From positions 16,339,092 to 16,403,091 of the forward strand of contig OZ020308.1 of assembly GCA_963971305.1 (NCBI GenBank): 64,000 bases of DNA. The letters run 5' to 3'. This stretch comes from Arcuatula senhousia. Lineage: Eukaryota > Mollusca > Bivalvia > Mytilida > Mytilidae. Both the position numbers and the translations under genes were made by a program. Every line of letters begins with the position of its first letter. The stretch's first letter is position 1. The notes beneath the pieces were generated by a model that saw only the letters and a program-made list of their open reading frames with translations, was not told the origin of the DNA and did no database searches. Positions 22,846-34,209 of this stretch are shown here, in pieces.

Positions 22846-23140
22846 AACATCGTCGGACGTTATAGGCTGGCATTTCCGGCCTCAACTACACTACTTTCCG
22901 TAGATTTGGACGTGCGCGGGAAAATCAGGGGCGGTAACACAAGTCTATGGACGTTAAAGCAGTACCGTCCTCCTCTAAAACAATAGAATGCACGTCTGGA
23001 AATTCTAAGACTTCCTTTGCTAAAAAAATGTTGAAAATACATTATAATTGAATAAGTATAGATCATTACTGTGATAACATGTTCCTAAAAATCTTACCTT
23101 TCATTAAAGGCAGTGTCTCCCCGTCCTTGCTTGAGGGGAC

Positions 23141-23333
23141 CATACCTGTTAAACCTCCCACATTAGGTGTGAGTCTCCCACAAAGTTGATGAAAAGTTGA
23201 TATCTCCCACATATATGTAAAAAGATTACTAATGTGCACGTGGGAGATTTTTAGCCAAAAATACAAGATTTTAAGCATTTTCAGTGTAAATTGTGTGTTT
23301 AAATTAAAATCTCCCTCGTTGGAAACAGGTATG
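23141..23333. mobile_element. Small hAT-like MITE (catacctgtt ends)
   Basis: Inverted ends catacctgtt and aacaggtatg enclose 193 bases. The flanks gaggggac (23133-23140) and gcggggac (23334-23341) form an 8-bp duplication with one mismatch. Internal ctcccaca and tgggagat motifs are also inverted. It is nested in the IS3EU-like element. Confidence 0.75.
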
Positions 23334-23944
23334 GCGGGGACGCATAGCCTCTAGAGACTCACCGTCCCCACATCCAGTTAGCAGACAATATTAATGAACC
23401 AATACTATAAATGAAATAAAGCTATACAGGTCAATAATTTTCGTAAATTCAATTCTATACGACTAACCTTTAATTTACGTTTAATTTAAATTAAGCTGTT
23501 AAAAATAGATTTAAAGAATATTTAATAAAAATTCAAGATTTCGTTAGATTTGTTTTACTTTATATGTCGTACAAAAATGTACGTTGATCAGAAAATTTAA
23601 GCTGTGAATATTACAAATTATAATTTAGGTTTATTTTCTTGTTTAAAGTCATCTTACTAATAAAAAGCTTCGCGCGAGCGCAGCATGATACGACCGCAAC
23701 ATGTTGAACCCTGTACATTTAGGCCCAATATGGATAGTCAACTGCTCTGGATACATGCAGCCCATGGTGGACTGACAAAGGTTTTTGACACATGCAGCTT
23801 TTGGTGGACTTTCTGTTCACATTTTAATTTTTTTTTCAAAAGGATATGAAATAGCAATTGACTCAACTAGGACCAAAGTTATTATAAGAAATAAATAAAT
23901 AAATATTTGAATGTTTTGCCCCTTTTGGGCCCTAATTATGTAAC

Positions 23945-24560
23945 AGATGAAAAAGGCTGAAAACGTTTTTGTAAGACTTTTGTGGACGATGAATTGCTTG
24001 AAAAGCATAATAGCTAGGCATCTGATATTTGATATACAGACAGTTCAGGTTATGGTCTACGCAACTGACTCCATGCCGTGTGACAAATTTTCACGCTCCA
24101 GTGACTCTGTGAACTTAGATATTTTTACAGACTGGAAACTTTTTTGTAAGACTTTTGTGGACAATGATATGCTTAAAAAGTATGATAGCTTGGTATTTGA
24201 TATTGGATATATAGACATTTGAGGTTATGGTCTACGCAACTACTACCATGCCGTGTGACCCTGGTCTCATTTCCATGCTCCAGTGACTCTGTAAACATAT
24301 ATCTATTTACTGAAAACAGTGACTCTGTAAACATATATCTTTTTACTGAAAACTTTTTTGTAAGACTTTTGTGGACAATTAATTGCTTGAAAAGTATAAT
24401 AGCTAGGCATCTGATATTAGGTATACAGACAGTTAAGGTTATGGTCTATGCAACTGTTACCAAGCTGTGTGACCCTGACCCCGTTTTCATGCTCCAGTGA
24501 CTCTGTGAACTTAGATCTTTTTACAGCCTAAAAACATTTTTGTAAGACTTTTTTGGACAA
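23945..24560 (+). repeat. Tandem repeat, units of about 190 bases
   Basis: About three and a half copies of a unit containing tttttgtaagacttttgtgg, 'gcataatagctaggcatctgat', 'aggttatggtctacgcaac' and 'ctccagtgactctgtgaac'. Relatives occur at 42060-42220, 44170-44470 and inverted at 57175-57360. Open frames over it are repeat-derived. Confidence 0.85.
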
Positions 24561-25065
24561 GGTAAACTAAACTTTGGTATGCATATGCACCAGTAGTAGC
24601 TTAGCACAGTTGCATCCCCATCTTTTGACCATGACCTTGATTTTCTCGTCGAGTGACTTTGACAACTTAAATGCATATGATAGAAATGTTAAGGTTTTAT
24701 GAGCAAAGCCACATCTCCAGAACTATAAGTCGGAGGTTAAAGAAATTTGGTATGCATATGCCCTAGTAGTAGCGTATTACAGTTGCATCACCATCTTTTG
24801 ACCTTATCTTGATTTTCCTGTTGAGTGACTTAGACAATTTTCAATACATATAACAGCAATGTTAAGGTTTTATGAGTAACTCCATATCTCCAGAACTATG
24901 AGTCATAGGTTAATGAAACTTGGTATGCACATGCCAAGTAGTAGCTTAGCACAGTCGCATCCCCATCTTTTGACCTTGACCTTAATTTTTTAGTTGAGTG
25001 ACTTTGACAATTTTCAATACCTTTAATAGCAATGTTAAGGTTTTATGAACATCTTTTGATCTCAG
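24561..25065 (+). repeat. Dispersed repeat, three units of about 185 bases
   Basis: Three units share 'acttggtatgcatatgcc', agtagtagcttagcacag, 'tgcatccccatcttttgacc' and 'aatgttaaggttttatgag'. The ttggtatgcatatgcc segment is the complement of the core of the 43-bp satellite at 5765-8665. Confidence 0.8.
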
Positions 25066-25739
25066 AAACTAAAAGTACTCATATATTTATAAAAATTTAG
25101 TGAAAATAACCAAGGAATTTTTGATTCTGATGGTGCCGGTGTTACATACTAGTTTTCCCCCATACTAGAATTGCCCCCCGGAAAAATGAGTATATACTGA
25201 GATTTCCTCCCGGAAATATGAGTATATACTAGGATTTCCGGCGGGGGAAATATCAGTATGTGTACACATATACTTATTTTTCCGCCATACTGAGCCACCC
25301 CCCCATTTTATTTAGTACCAGAAGCGTTACATATACCAAGGCGTTACCTCATTGACATGTTCAATGTTGTCTAGAGAATTAATTGCATAAATGGAGCTTA
25401 AAAATGTTTCATGTCAAAAGCCCTTTAGTTACTTGTTCGGTGTAATCATGGGCTTTTCCTGGCAATACAACTCGTGAATCAGTCACATGTAAACTTGGTG
25501 TTGTAAAGAAAGCACAAATTGTGCCCCTAACCTCTCCGATTTGTTTTTGTACTCTTACGATGATGAATTTCTTCAGCAACTCGTTAAGACCAAGAAGATA
25601 AAAGAAGCTCGAACTTTTAATCTCACTTTTAGATATATTGTTGATGTTCTGTTTTCGTTTGCTAGCCGGATTTTTCATTTATGCGACGATTTTTAATTTC
25701 CTTAATCTGGAAATCTTGGTCTCTTGAAATGTTTTTTCT
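25066..25739. other. Transposon interior with small repeats
   Basis: About 25165-25300 has repeated 'gagtatatactgagatttcc' and ccccccgg motifs. An 89-residue minus-strand frame at 25409-25678 has no recognised domain. Confidence 0.4.
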
Positions 25740-25985
25740 GTCGATACTATGTCAGTTGAAATGATTCGTAATTGTTTCAATAAGTTTATGACTGATCATA
25801 TAACTCTCGTTACGACTTGAGTTTGCGTTGTCCGTTGATATTTGTGTGTTTTGTGTCTCTTGTTTGTTCGTTCTTGTTCCGTTTTGTGTTGACCTGTTTT
25901 TGCCTTCGATCTTTTGGGCATTGGCTTCAGAATGCCCCATTGGTGTTTCTTTGCTTCTCTTTATCCTCATTATGTATCTCAACCG
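25740..25985 (+). repeat. Retroelement 3' tail fragment
   Basis: The text 'acgacttgagtttgcgttg' through 'gaatgccccattggtgtttc' and 'ctttgcttctc' is the plus-orientation version of the 3' tails that follow the Penelope-like RT copies (compare 3640-3810). No RT sequence precedes it. Open frames on both strands here are chance. Confidence 0.65.
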
Positions 25986-26424
25986 TGTTATACATTTTGT
26001 TACATATTTTTTTACCGAGCAGTAAGATCGCAAAGTAAGAGGAAGGTTTGGCGTCTTAAAAATCCAACCCACCATTTCTTTTAAAATGCCTGTACCAAGT
26101 CAGGACCATTGCAATCTTCAATTTCGCTTGTATGATTTACCATGCTTGAATATATGAGGATGGAATCAACATTCAAGGCAATCCTTTGAATGACAGAATG
26201 GTGTTTTGGCTGAACATTTATTATAATTGTAGAACATTTAACAAACGAATTATGGAGCTTATGAAAAAAGCCCCCATCCATAGCCATCTTAAAAGGAGAG
26301 AGACGGACTATTTCCCCCATCCCTTTAAGTCCAATATTTAACATTGCATCTCATAATCATTCTATTAATATTTTAAAACTTTATCGCCCAGATATGAATT
26401 CCACACTATACAAGATCAGTTTGT

Positions 26425-26725
26425 TGTGAGGATTTAAAAGAAGCAAAGGGGTAATCAGTATCATAAAACCGTAAAGACAAAGACAAAACCGGCAGACAAA
26501 AATCATCACAACAAAACAAACCACATAACAACATAAAACACAAACACACATTACAACAAAACCGCGTTCAGCAACGTGAACTCAAGTCGAAACGAGAGTG
26601 AACTCAGGTGCTCCGGAAGAGTAAGCAGTTCCTGCTTGCTATAGCACACCCGTCACGTTGCCAAAGATCGATTATGTGTTGGTCAAATCCGGAAAGGATG
26701 GCATTACAAAACTCTATGTCAAACC
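26425..26725 (-). repeat. Retroelement 3' tail fragment, minus strand
   Basis: The text 'gaagcaaaggggtaatcag' through 'aaacgagagtgaactcagg' and tgctccggaagagtaagc matches copies at 53529-53735 and 56455-56537. It is the RT-family tail without RT sequence. Confidence 0.7.
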
Positions 26726-27724
26726 AAAATATAGGACATTCAATCTCGGCTAAATGACTGCACAAGGTTCTGAATTTTGTAGGCTGGTAGAGAAAACGGT
26801 ACTCTTTAATACGGTAATACGAAAGCAAATGAAGCGATATTTACGGTTTTCGAGTTATTTACGTTTTGCATCCAGTGGTTTTAATCATAAAAATTAAAAC
26901 AAAGTTCCAGACAATAAATTTTACTACGCCTGAAGCGCGTGTCGTCTATAATAATAATTAAAGACTCATCAGAGGTGCTTTACCAAAATATTTTGAAAGC
27001 CAAACATATCCAAATCATGAAGAACATTGAGCAATCAACCAAAAAACAATATCGAAATGGTACACCAAATTATGACTAAGATCAACCTATGTTGGTAATA
27101 ATAACAGATACTGAAAATGATTACAGTGTCAATTTTATGGTAGAGTGACTATATGGGTACGCTTGGGAGATATTTTTGTCACGGTTGGTAGCCCCAACAC
27201 AGTCAATACTAGTTGATTTTACACTGATTTCCCAGTAAGTATTCCATGCACTCCTCGTAGACATTGAGCTTGTCCTCCCTATTTCATAGAGGTGCCTTTT
27301 TTCAATCTCGACGAAACTTTACATTTCATAGACTAGAGGGTCACTCTAAGGTGTGCAGTTAACTTTAACTTTGGTTTGTGCTTTGTTATTGATTATCAAT
27401 AGGGGGTGTATTGGGCAAAAAAAATCTATTTGAAATGTGCCTGTCCTGAGCCAGAAATCTTGATTAGAGCTGATGTCTGTTTTGGTCGAATTTATGGTAA
27501 TTGTTTTTTTTGTCAGGAAGAGGGTTTGGAACTCGAACTCAGCGTGTAAATGGATCCGGAGGATTCAGAGGTTGTGAACTTCCGTGGAAACCCATCCACA
27601 TTGTCTTATTGAACCCAACGGTTATTTTGTGGTGGGGGACATACCTTGGGTGGTATTTATTAAATTGAAAATATGAAACAGAAAATTTTGTATTTACTAG
27701 TATCGCAATATATATTGTATTGAT
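26726..27724. other. Transposon interior downstream of the transposase
   Basis: No gene or repeat is recognised in this AT-rich stretch, which is presumably the 3' untranslated or subterminal part of the element. Confidence 0.4.
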
Positions 27725-28610
27725 TTAGAATTGCTCCAAATGAATAAGCAGTTGCCCGTACAAGTATAAACTGTCCCACCAGCCAAGCGGCATTTTCAGG
27801 CAAAAATGCAACATTAACTCCAACAATAATTCTGCAACTTCATCATGACACCCATACTCATACTGAGATATACTGCAACTGGCTTCCCTGCAGACATTGA
27901 TAAGATCGTCTGAAACAATATTTTTTTTGCCATTGCAGAAGTAAATTTCCGGCATGCTGTACAAAGACTCTGGAATACCAGATGGACATAAAGCATTTTT
28001 CATTTTGCGCTCCTTATGGTTATTCCGAGTATGGCTTAAATGAATTAATTCACATCTTATTACAGGTGTAAAGCAGAACTGTAATAATATCCTATGTCTC
28101 CATTCTGCTGGTTTGTATAGACCACACATTTCCATTTCCTTAAACAAATCAATCCAGAATAACGCAAATTCTTGGTAGCAAAATTGCCAGAACTTTTCAA
28201 TTCTTTGATTTGCCACGCTTCGACCGAAAATGTATGACGGATAATGCTGATTTTGAGTTCTCTGCACCAATAAGGCTTGAATGTCCGCAAGAAGACCATT
28301 CTTTGTTCCTCTGTCCATTCTTACTGTCATTGGAATGCCGCCAATAGATTGAACATAATCTAAAAAGTAATGAGCTACAACTCTGGGGTCTTTATTTGTA
28401 CCCCCAACGTCCAGCCAAAGTGCTATTCTACTCCACCCATCTATAGCTCCATGTATGAAAAATCCAAATGTAGCAAGCTTATCATAGCCATCAATGTGCA
28501 CGACATGATTTGGACCACTATTATAATACTCCCTCCTCTTTAGTCTCCTTCTTTTATTTCGGGCCATTGTTCCGGGCGAAATCATTTCCATCACATCTCT
28601 GACGGTCTGT
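27725..28610 (-). CDS. IS3EU-like DDE transposase, main exon
   Basis: The exon encodes about 294 residues of an integrase-core protein. Visible motifs in order are: a basic segment RNKRRRLKRREYY; GPNHVVHIDGYDKLATFG with the first catalytic Asp in HIDGYD; IDGWSR; PMTVRMDRGTKNG with the second Asp; and GRSVANQRIEKFW with the catalytic Glu. The exon start is set by an acceptor (tttcatatag before ACAGACC). It joins in frame to the donor of 32077-32234. The open frame continues upstream to 28648, but those extra residues are intronic. The catalytic triad is intact and no stop interrupts it. The element could therefore be recent. It would cut and join its own ends in the nucleus. Confidence 0.85.
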
Positions 28611-28836
28611 CTATATGAAAATACAAACATTGATTGTTCTGTTAGCAATTTTAAAATGGCATTATATATTTGGGACGATACATCTGAAATTTATAAATAT
28701 TTACAATTTGGAAATGATTGAATTTCTTAATAATAACATCACCCTCTCACTCAAAGACATCTATAGAGCTTGTAAAAAGTTTGAAAACTAATAACTGACG
28801 TTGCAGACCCTAGCTTAAGGAATCCCAAACCTTAAA

Positions 28837-30415
28837 CAAGAGGCTCCCAGATGCCTGAATCGCTCACCTGGTCTTGATGTCAACCCCACGAAGACTTGAA
28901 GAGCTATTAGAGATTAATGTTTAGCAAGCATGACCAGTTTTCATTCTAATGGCAAAAAAATATTTTGCACCTTTAAGGGACCGTAACCCTATAAGGGGTC
29001 ACCTGACAACTTTGGCCTTATGAAGACTTTTGTAGAGCTAATTGAGCTGAACATTTAAGCAAGCAAAAGCTAATCTCTGTCTTCTTAAGTTTTCATTCTG
29101 TAGGTAAAAATCATAAAATAACATTATTATAGGGGCCGTAACCCCTTTAGGGGTCATGTGACAACTTCAAGCCTATGAAGACTTTTGCAAAGCTAAATGA
29201 GCTGAACATTCAAGTCAGCACCAGTTTTTCTCTATCTTCTATATTACATACTAAAGAATATGGAATATGTTCCAGAAAACACGATCCACATATTGACATG
29301 ATTTTAATAAATTACAAAAAAAGCAAAAATTCATTGCGTGTGAAGCGCTTTTCTGGTTTTATAGTTTTCATTCTATAGGCAAAAACATGAAAAAAAGTTA
29401 TTTTAGGGGCTGTAAACCCCTATAAGGGGTCATCTGACAACTTCAAACCTGTGGAGACTTGTAGAGATAAAGGAGCTGAACATTTAAGCAAGCAACAGCT
29501 TTTCTCTATCTGCAATAGTTTTCATTCTATAGAAACATGAAAAAACGCAATTTTTCCTTCACCTTTAAGGGGCCATAACCCCTATAAGGGGTCATCTGAC
29601 AACTTCGACCAAATTGAGAATTTTGTAGAGCTTTAGAGGCTGAAACAGTAGCGTGGCATCGGATGTCATCTATCTGTAATATTTTTTGATTTATAAGCCA
29701 AAAACAGTAGTCTTACCCCCTGGTCTATTTTTAGCACCAGCAGCCATCTTTTTTATGGAATCAATTTATAATGAGGATCGTTTGTAGCCGACATGTCATA
29801 TATCATTCCTACCAAGTTTTAGTTAAATTGGTTTAGTAGTTTCAGAGGAGAAGGTTTTTGAAATTGTTTACAGACGACATAGGCAAAAAAAAAATGAAAA
29901 AAAAGTTAGTTTAGGGGCCGAAACCCCTATAAGGGGTCATCTGAAAACTTCGAACCTTTGGAGACTTTTGTAGAGCTGAATGAGCTGACCATTTAAGCAA
30001 GAAACAGCAAATCTCTGTCTGCAAAAGTTTTTATTCTGTAGGTCAAAAACATGAAAAAAACACAATTTTTCACCTTTAAAGGGTCATAACCCTATAAGAG
30101 GTCATCTGACAACTACGACAAAATGAAGACTTTTGTAGAGCTTTTAATGCTAAAGCAGTAGTGTGGCATCGGATTTTATCTATCTCTTACACTTTTTGGT
30201 TTATAAGTCAATAATAGTAGTCTGACCCCCTGGTCTATTTTTAGCAACGGCGGCCATGTTTTTTATCAGATCAATTTAAAATGATGATCGTTTGTAGCCA
30301 ACATGCCATATATCATTCCCACTACGTTTCAGTGAAATGGGTTCAGTGGTTTCAGAGGAGAAGATTTTTGAAATTGTTTACAGACGACGGACGACGACGG
30401 ACGAATAGTGATGGC
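28837..30415 (-). repeat. 'caagaggctccc' element in the transposase intron
   Basis: It starts caagaggctcccagatgcc, contains repeated 'ggggccgtaacccctataag' units of about 135 bases, and ends with (gac)-rich text. It is longer and more rearranged than the 14758 copy. A 67-residue frame near 29175 is within it. Confidence 0.85.
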
Positions 30416-31014
30416 ATAATTGCCAAGACATTCAAGAACTTGAATATTTAAAACTGAGTTTTAGTGTAAAAAATTTAGAGTCATCTGGTACCTGTCAAAA
30501 GAAGCACTCGTCGATATTTTTAGCTCATGGCCTTAATCATTTAAGAACTGCTACGGCTTTGTAGACTTCGGTAAGAGTAGGCTCAATGGGGCGGCTACAA
30601 AGGCCACACTCACACACAGCAAGGCTGGAGAGGGATTTACAGCTGCATCAAGCTTGCTCCCAATCCAGGGTAAATAAATATGTTTTAACTGCTCTTGCCG
30701 TCGGTCAAAAGCTCTTCAGAGCCGCTTATGTTGATTGTTTGACTGGGACACATCAATCTTACCTCATACCTTTCTGCAGATAAGATTACACACTGGAATA
30801 GGTTTGTGACTTCTTTCATTTTATTACTAGTAACATGAGTAAATTCCCATCAAAATGGGATTGTTTGTTTTCTTTTGGTCAATGAATTTTATTTATCTTG
30901 AAAACGAAGAGACGAACCTATTTTTTATTGTTGTTGCTTATTTTATGCATGTATACATGCACCTTTACTTGTTATTGTTTTCATTTAAGTCACTAGATTT
31001 TAAACCCATTTATA
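30416..31014. other. Transposon interior, nothing recognised
   Basis: A 65-residue frame at 30586-30783 has no domain and no supporting splice signals that I can defend. Confidence 0.35.
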
Positions 31015-31982
31015 AGCTCACTTGGTCAAAGGCCATGTGAGCTTATGCCATCACTATGCGTCCGTCGTCGTCTGTCGTCTATAAACAATTTCAAAAATCT
31101 TCTTCTCTGAAACTACTGAACCAATTTAACTGAAACTTGGTAGGAACGATATATGACATGTTGGGCTACAAACGATCTTCATTTTAAATTGATCTGATGA
31201 AAAACATGACCGCTGTTACTAAAATAGAACAGGGGGTAAAACAGCTATTTTTGTAAAAATAGTCACAGATATCAAAATTCTGCCAGGGTAAAAGTGACCA
31301 GCATGACAAGATCTACCTGCCCTGAAATTTTCAAAAAGACCCTACAACCCGTGTAGGAGTTGTTGCCCTTTTTCTTGATTTTTGATGAATTTTTGCCCTT
31401 TTGAAGCTCAATATCTTGAATACTATACAAGATATTTGAGAAATTTAAATTGTATCATGTTAAGCACATCAAGATGTACAAATTTTGTAACAGGGTCAAC
31501 GTTGTCAGACCAACCGTTTTTGCAGTTATTTCCCTTAGAATGTCTACAATGACAATTTTCTCTGAAATTTGGCAAACATACTTAAAACGGTTGGAATAGA
31601 GTAAATTCGTTATGGTATAGTGGATACAAAAATGATCTACCATCTGCAAACAAATTTTGACAATTGGGCGTGCGATTCATTTTTTTTTCAGCAAAATCTT
31701 GAAAACAAAGGGAGATAATTCATCCAGCCAAAATTTAAACTTGCTCCGATTTTGATGAAGATAGGTATAAGCTAGATAATAGTGGTATGCTAAGTTCAAT
31801 TTTAGTGTCAAATATTTTTTAATGTCGACCATTTCCCAAATGGCCGCCATTTTCCATTAACACAACTTGATCAGATTTTGATGAAAATTTGTATAAAGGG
31901 TAATAGTGGTATGACAAGTTTTGATCTGATTTAGATATGGAAAAGTCAGGTGAGCGATTCAGGCTCCTAGGAGCTTCTTGTT
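31015..31982 (+). repeat. 'caagaggctccc' element, opposite orientation
   Basis: It begins agctcacttggtcaaagg, includes 'gcgtccgtcgtcgtctgtcg' and 'tcttctctgaaactactg', and ends caggctcctaggagcttcttg. The middle differs from the other copies, with protein-free AT-rich text instead of the 135-base units. It faces the 28837 copy inside the same intron. Confidence 0.8.
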
Positions 31983-32076
31983 TTCTTAATAATAGTATAA
32001 CGAGCATTCTTAAGACAGTTTACCAACGGTGCAATTATAGGGTGATAAATCTTTTAATGTATAAGTTTATAATTAC

Positions 32077-32234
32077 CTTCTCACTGTAAGTTGGTGCTTA
32101 ATACAAAGAACTTGGTGCATTAAACGTATTCCAAATCTGTGACTGCTTCCGCCAATTTCGGAAATAACTGCAGGAACTATGTCATATTCAGAACTTTCTT
32201 GTCCCATTCAAGTATACGTTTGATTTGTCTTTCC
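32077..32234 (-). CDS. IS3EU-like transposase, upstream exon
   Basis: On the minus strand a frame ending EIGGSSHRFGIRLMHQVL, then CIKHQLTVR, reaches a GT donor (GAGAAG before GTAATT). It continues in frame into QTVRDVMEM of exon 27725-28610 across about 3.5 kb. This matches the usual N-proximal part of such transposases, a region of the form G-x-R-x-M-x-x-x-L before the VRxxM helix. An acceptor (ttctttcag) precedes the exon at 32235. In the reading frame given, an ATG follows a stop near the exon's 5' part, so either translation starts there or a small frameshift has damaged the upstream side. Any further 5' exon was not found. Confidence 0.6.
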
Positions 32235-32374
32235 CTGAAAGAATATACAGAATAAAAGTTATGTTTTACCAAATATTATCAGCCAGGTTTTTAAGTACAT
32301 ATGTACAAAGACTATTCTACTTCAATTTAAAAGGTAAGTAAGAAAACTGTATTTTCTTATAACCATGGCCCAAA

Positions 32375-32500
32375 AGTCGGGCATGTAGAACTCGGTGTCT
32401 GAACAAAAAATCTGCGAAATGTGTGCAAGCTCTGGCATATTCGAATAAGTTGTGAAATATAAACACCGTATGCAGGAGAAGTAGGTATATAACTCTCTAG
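32375..32500 (-). pseudogene. Reverse-transcriptase fragment
   Basis: On the minus strand the text encodes YGVYISQLI and, after a one-base shift, EYARACTHFADFLFRHRVL. This is the segment that follows the palm in the Penelope-like family (compare VYVSQLIRFSRACGTYIDF at 38292-39440). The fragment is short, frameshifted and from a different subfamily. Confidence 0.65.
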
Positions 32501-33237
32501 ATTGGGAAAAATTATAATTTGAGAATTTATCTGAAAATTGCTTAAGACCTACAGAACGACCACGCTGTTGATTACCTAGGGGATATCTGGTTCAACATCA
32601 GTGGTTATTGACCAATTGGTTAATTTTCATCTTTTCAAGATAAATTTACCTACATGTATTTATAGTTTTAGCCTGCAACCGAATACAGACAATATAATCA
32701 ATGCTTGACGCCCAGCCCGAAATCCAGAACGTTGTTGGTTTAGCTTTTCAGATATGGATTAAAGGCAATATATATTTGTCGAATATGATGAGTAAGAGTA
32801 GACATCCTTTTGAAGAATGTAGCACGCTGTGGTTTTATTGGATTATACTGAAACTTACACCTGTGTCTGTCTGTATTATCACAAATCCCCATATAGAATA
32901 AGAATAATTTTATTATCCAGTGACTGGGCCCATTTCTGGGCAAAGGTTACATTGATCTAACAATAAACATACAACATGTACAAAGACATTACAACAATAA
33001 TGGTGTTATTTAATTTGTTGTCACAGAATCAGAGCCTGTACAAAAACTTATAAACATATATATGCAGTGTAAAACGTGTGGAACAATAATGGTGGTATTT
33101 CCCTCAGCAGTTGATCAGTTTTGTCTTAATTCAAACCCTTTAATTATAAATTTACCCAAGTTCTTTAATATAAGCAAATCTTCATTGCTAGTTAACCATA
33201 AAAAATTATCATCAGTAGAGAGATTAATAAAATTTGG
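32501..33237. other. Transposon interior near the right end
   Basis: Opposing frames near 32701-32943 have no recognised domain. Nothing else is seen. Confidence 0.35.
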
Positions 33238-33385
33238 ACAAGAGGGGGTGGACAGCTTAAAAGGGAGGCGGGAGAAAGGGGATGAGAGGTGGGAGAGAGG
33301 GTGGTGGGTGGGAAGTGGGAGAGAGGGAACATGGAGGTAAAGGGGGACGGAGGTGACGGAGAGGGGGTAGGAGGTGGGAGATGGT
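33238..33385. repeat. Purine-rich G-run tract
   Basis: About 150 bases are almost all G and A with many GGG runs (gggaggcgggagaaagggg and similar). Strand asymmetry of this kind could form G-quadruplex or triplex DNA. It lies about 650 bases inside the right end of the transposon. The Pro/Ser-rich minus-strand frame across it is a composition effect. Confidence 0.7.
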
Positions 33386-33729
33386 ACACAATGTCTACCC
33401 CTCTAATATAAGTACAATATTTCAGGGTTACAGGGAAAACAGTGCTACATGCATACTGGTTTGACTCTGTAAATGTATTTTGATACTTACGAGTGCCAGC
33501 TACCGTGGTTTAACCCTAGGGCAAGGGTTATTTCAGTTATACTGAACAAAGTTTCTTCATAATATCTTTTCAATGCATTTCGTGTCACAGACACAACGAA
33601 CACTGCAACAATTTCTTACTTCCATTATGGCGTCTGACACTCAAAACTGCTGCCGTTCACTCAGGTCACGAGGGCATGAACATACCGCGACATCACATTA
33701 GAAAATGTGAATTAAAAAATAAGGGGTTG

Positions 33730-34039
33730 GCATTTGATACTTAATGACTATAGCGGCATTTACGACTTGACATTAGCTTTTGTCAATTTCACAATTGGCA
33801 TTATCTTGTCAAATAGCATTGGAATTTCACAATTCGCATTATCTTGTCAAATAGCATTGAAATTTCACAATTGGCATTATCAATCGCATTGGCATTTACC
33901 ACTTGGCATTAGCAATGGCATTGATATTTAACACTTGGCATTGGCAATAGCATTGACATTTACCATTTGGCATTAGCAATGGCATAAGCATTTACCACTT
34001 GGCATTAGCAATTGGCAATGTCCCTCCAGGTATTCCGTA
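33730..34039 (-). repeat. Right terminal inverted repeat with about 32-bp subrepeats
   Basis: This is the inverted partner of 22259-22575. From the end inward on the minus strand it reads tacggaatacctggaggg, then units of the form gctaatgccaagtggtaaat, then 'caattgtgaaatt' variants interleaved with 'ctatttgacaagataatgc'. The order and drift of subrepeats follow the left repeat. Confidence 0.9.
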
Positions 34040-34209
34040 AGCTGCTGAGACAATATATTTCTCTGTGTGATAATTTTGCGGATAAGATCCAATGTCACAT
34101 CGTTTCTGTTTACCAAACTGTGACTGATAGATCCACGAAAGTAAAGCGTTGTCACTAGAAAAAGTGTCAGACACACAACAATGAGGACTACATTTTTCAA
34201 CATTTTCAT
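34040..34209 (-). pseudogene. 5' part of a signal-anchor exon split by a transposon
   Basis: The frame starts MKMLKNVVLIVV and has a hydrophobic segment ending FLVTTLYFRG, as in the intact exons. It proceeds to DVTLDLIRKIITQRNILSQQ and is cut at the target duplication. The remainder is 22213-22252. Added together without the element and one duplication they give 210 bases, 70 codons, ending in phase 0. It is divergent from copies 1 and 2, and no catalytic exon was found downstream of 22213 before copy 1. Confidence 0.85.

Larger units (their letters stand above)
22259..34039 (-). mobile_element. IS3EU-like DNA transposon, about 11.8 kb, complete ends
   Basis: The termini are 5'-TACGGAATACC and its complement GGTATTCCGTA-3', continuing as long inverted repeats. 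Exact 6-bp direct repeats, agctgc, flank it at 22253-22258 and 34040-34045. Inside is a DDE transposase on the minus strand (27725-28610 with an upstream exon at 32077-32234). Six-base duplications and TA..TA ends agree with what I recall of the IS3EU superfamily. The element sits inside a signal-anchor exon. Its size is inflated by nested repeats, including a MITE and two 'caagaggctccc' elements. Confidence 0.85.

Noticed and set aside
25409..26344. Frames of 65-107 residues on both strands
   Set aside because: They overlap retroelement tail sequence or each other and show no domain.
28611..28648. Extra N-terminal residues of the transposase frame before QTVRDV
   Set aside because: They lie upstream of a good acceptor and do not match the family, whereas splicing to 32077-32234 gives a continuous family-like sequence.
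33192..33389. Pro/Ser-rich minus-strand frame
   Set aside because: It is the complement of the purine-rich tract, a composition effect.
22259..34039. Polinton/Maverick element, suggested by 6-bp duplications and long inverted ends
   Set aside because: No polymerase, packaging ATPase or capsid genes were seen, the ends do not start with AG, and the DDE protein matches the IS3EU-like type.
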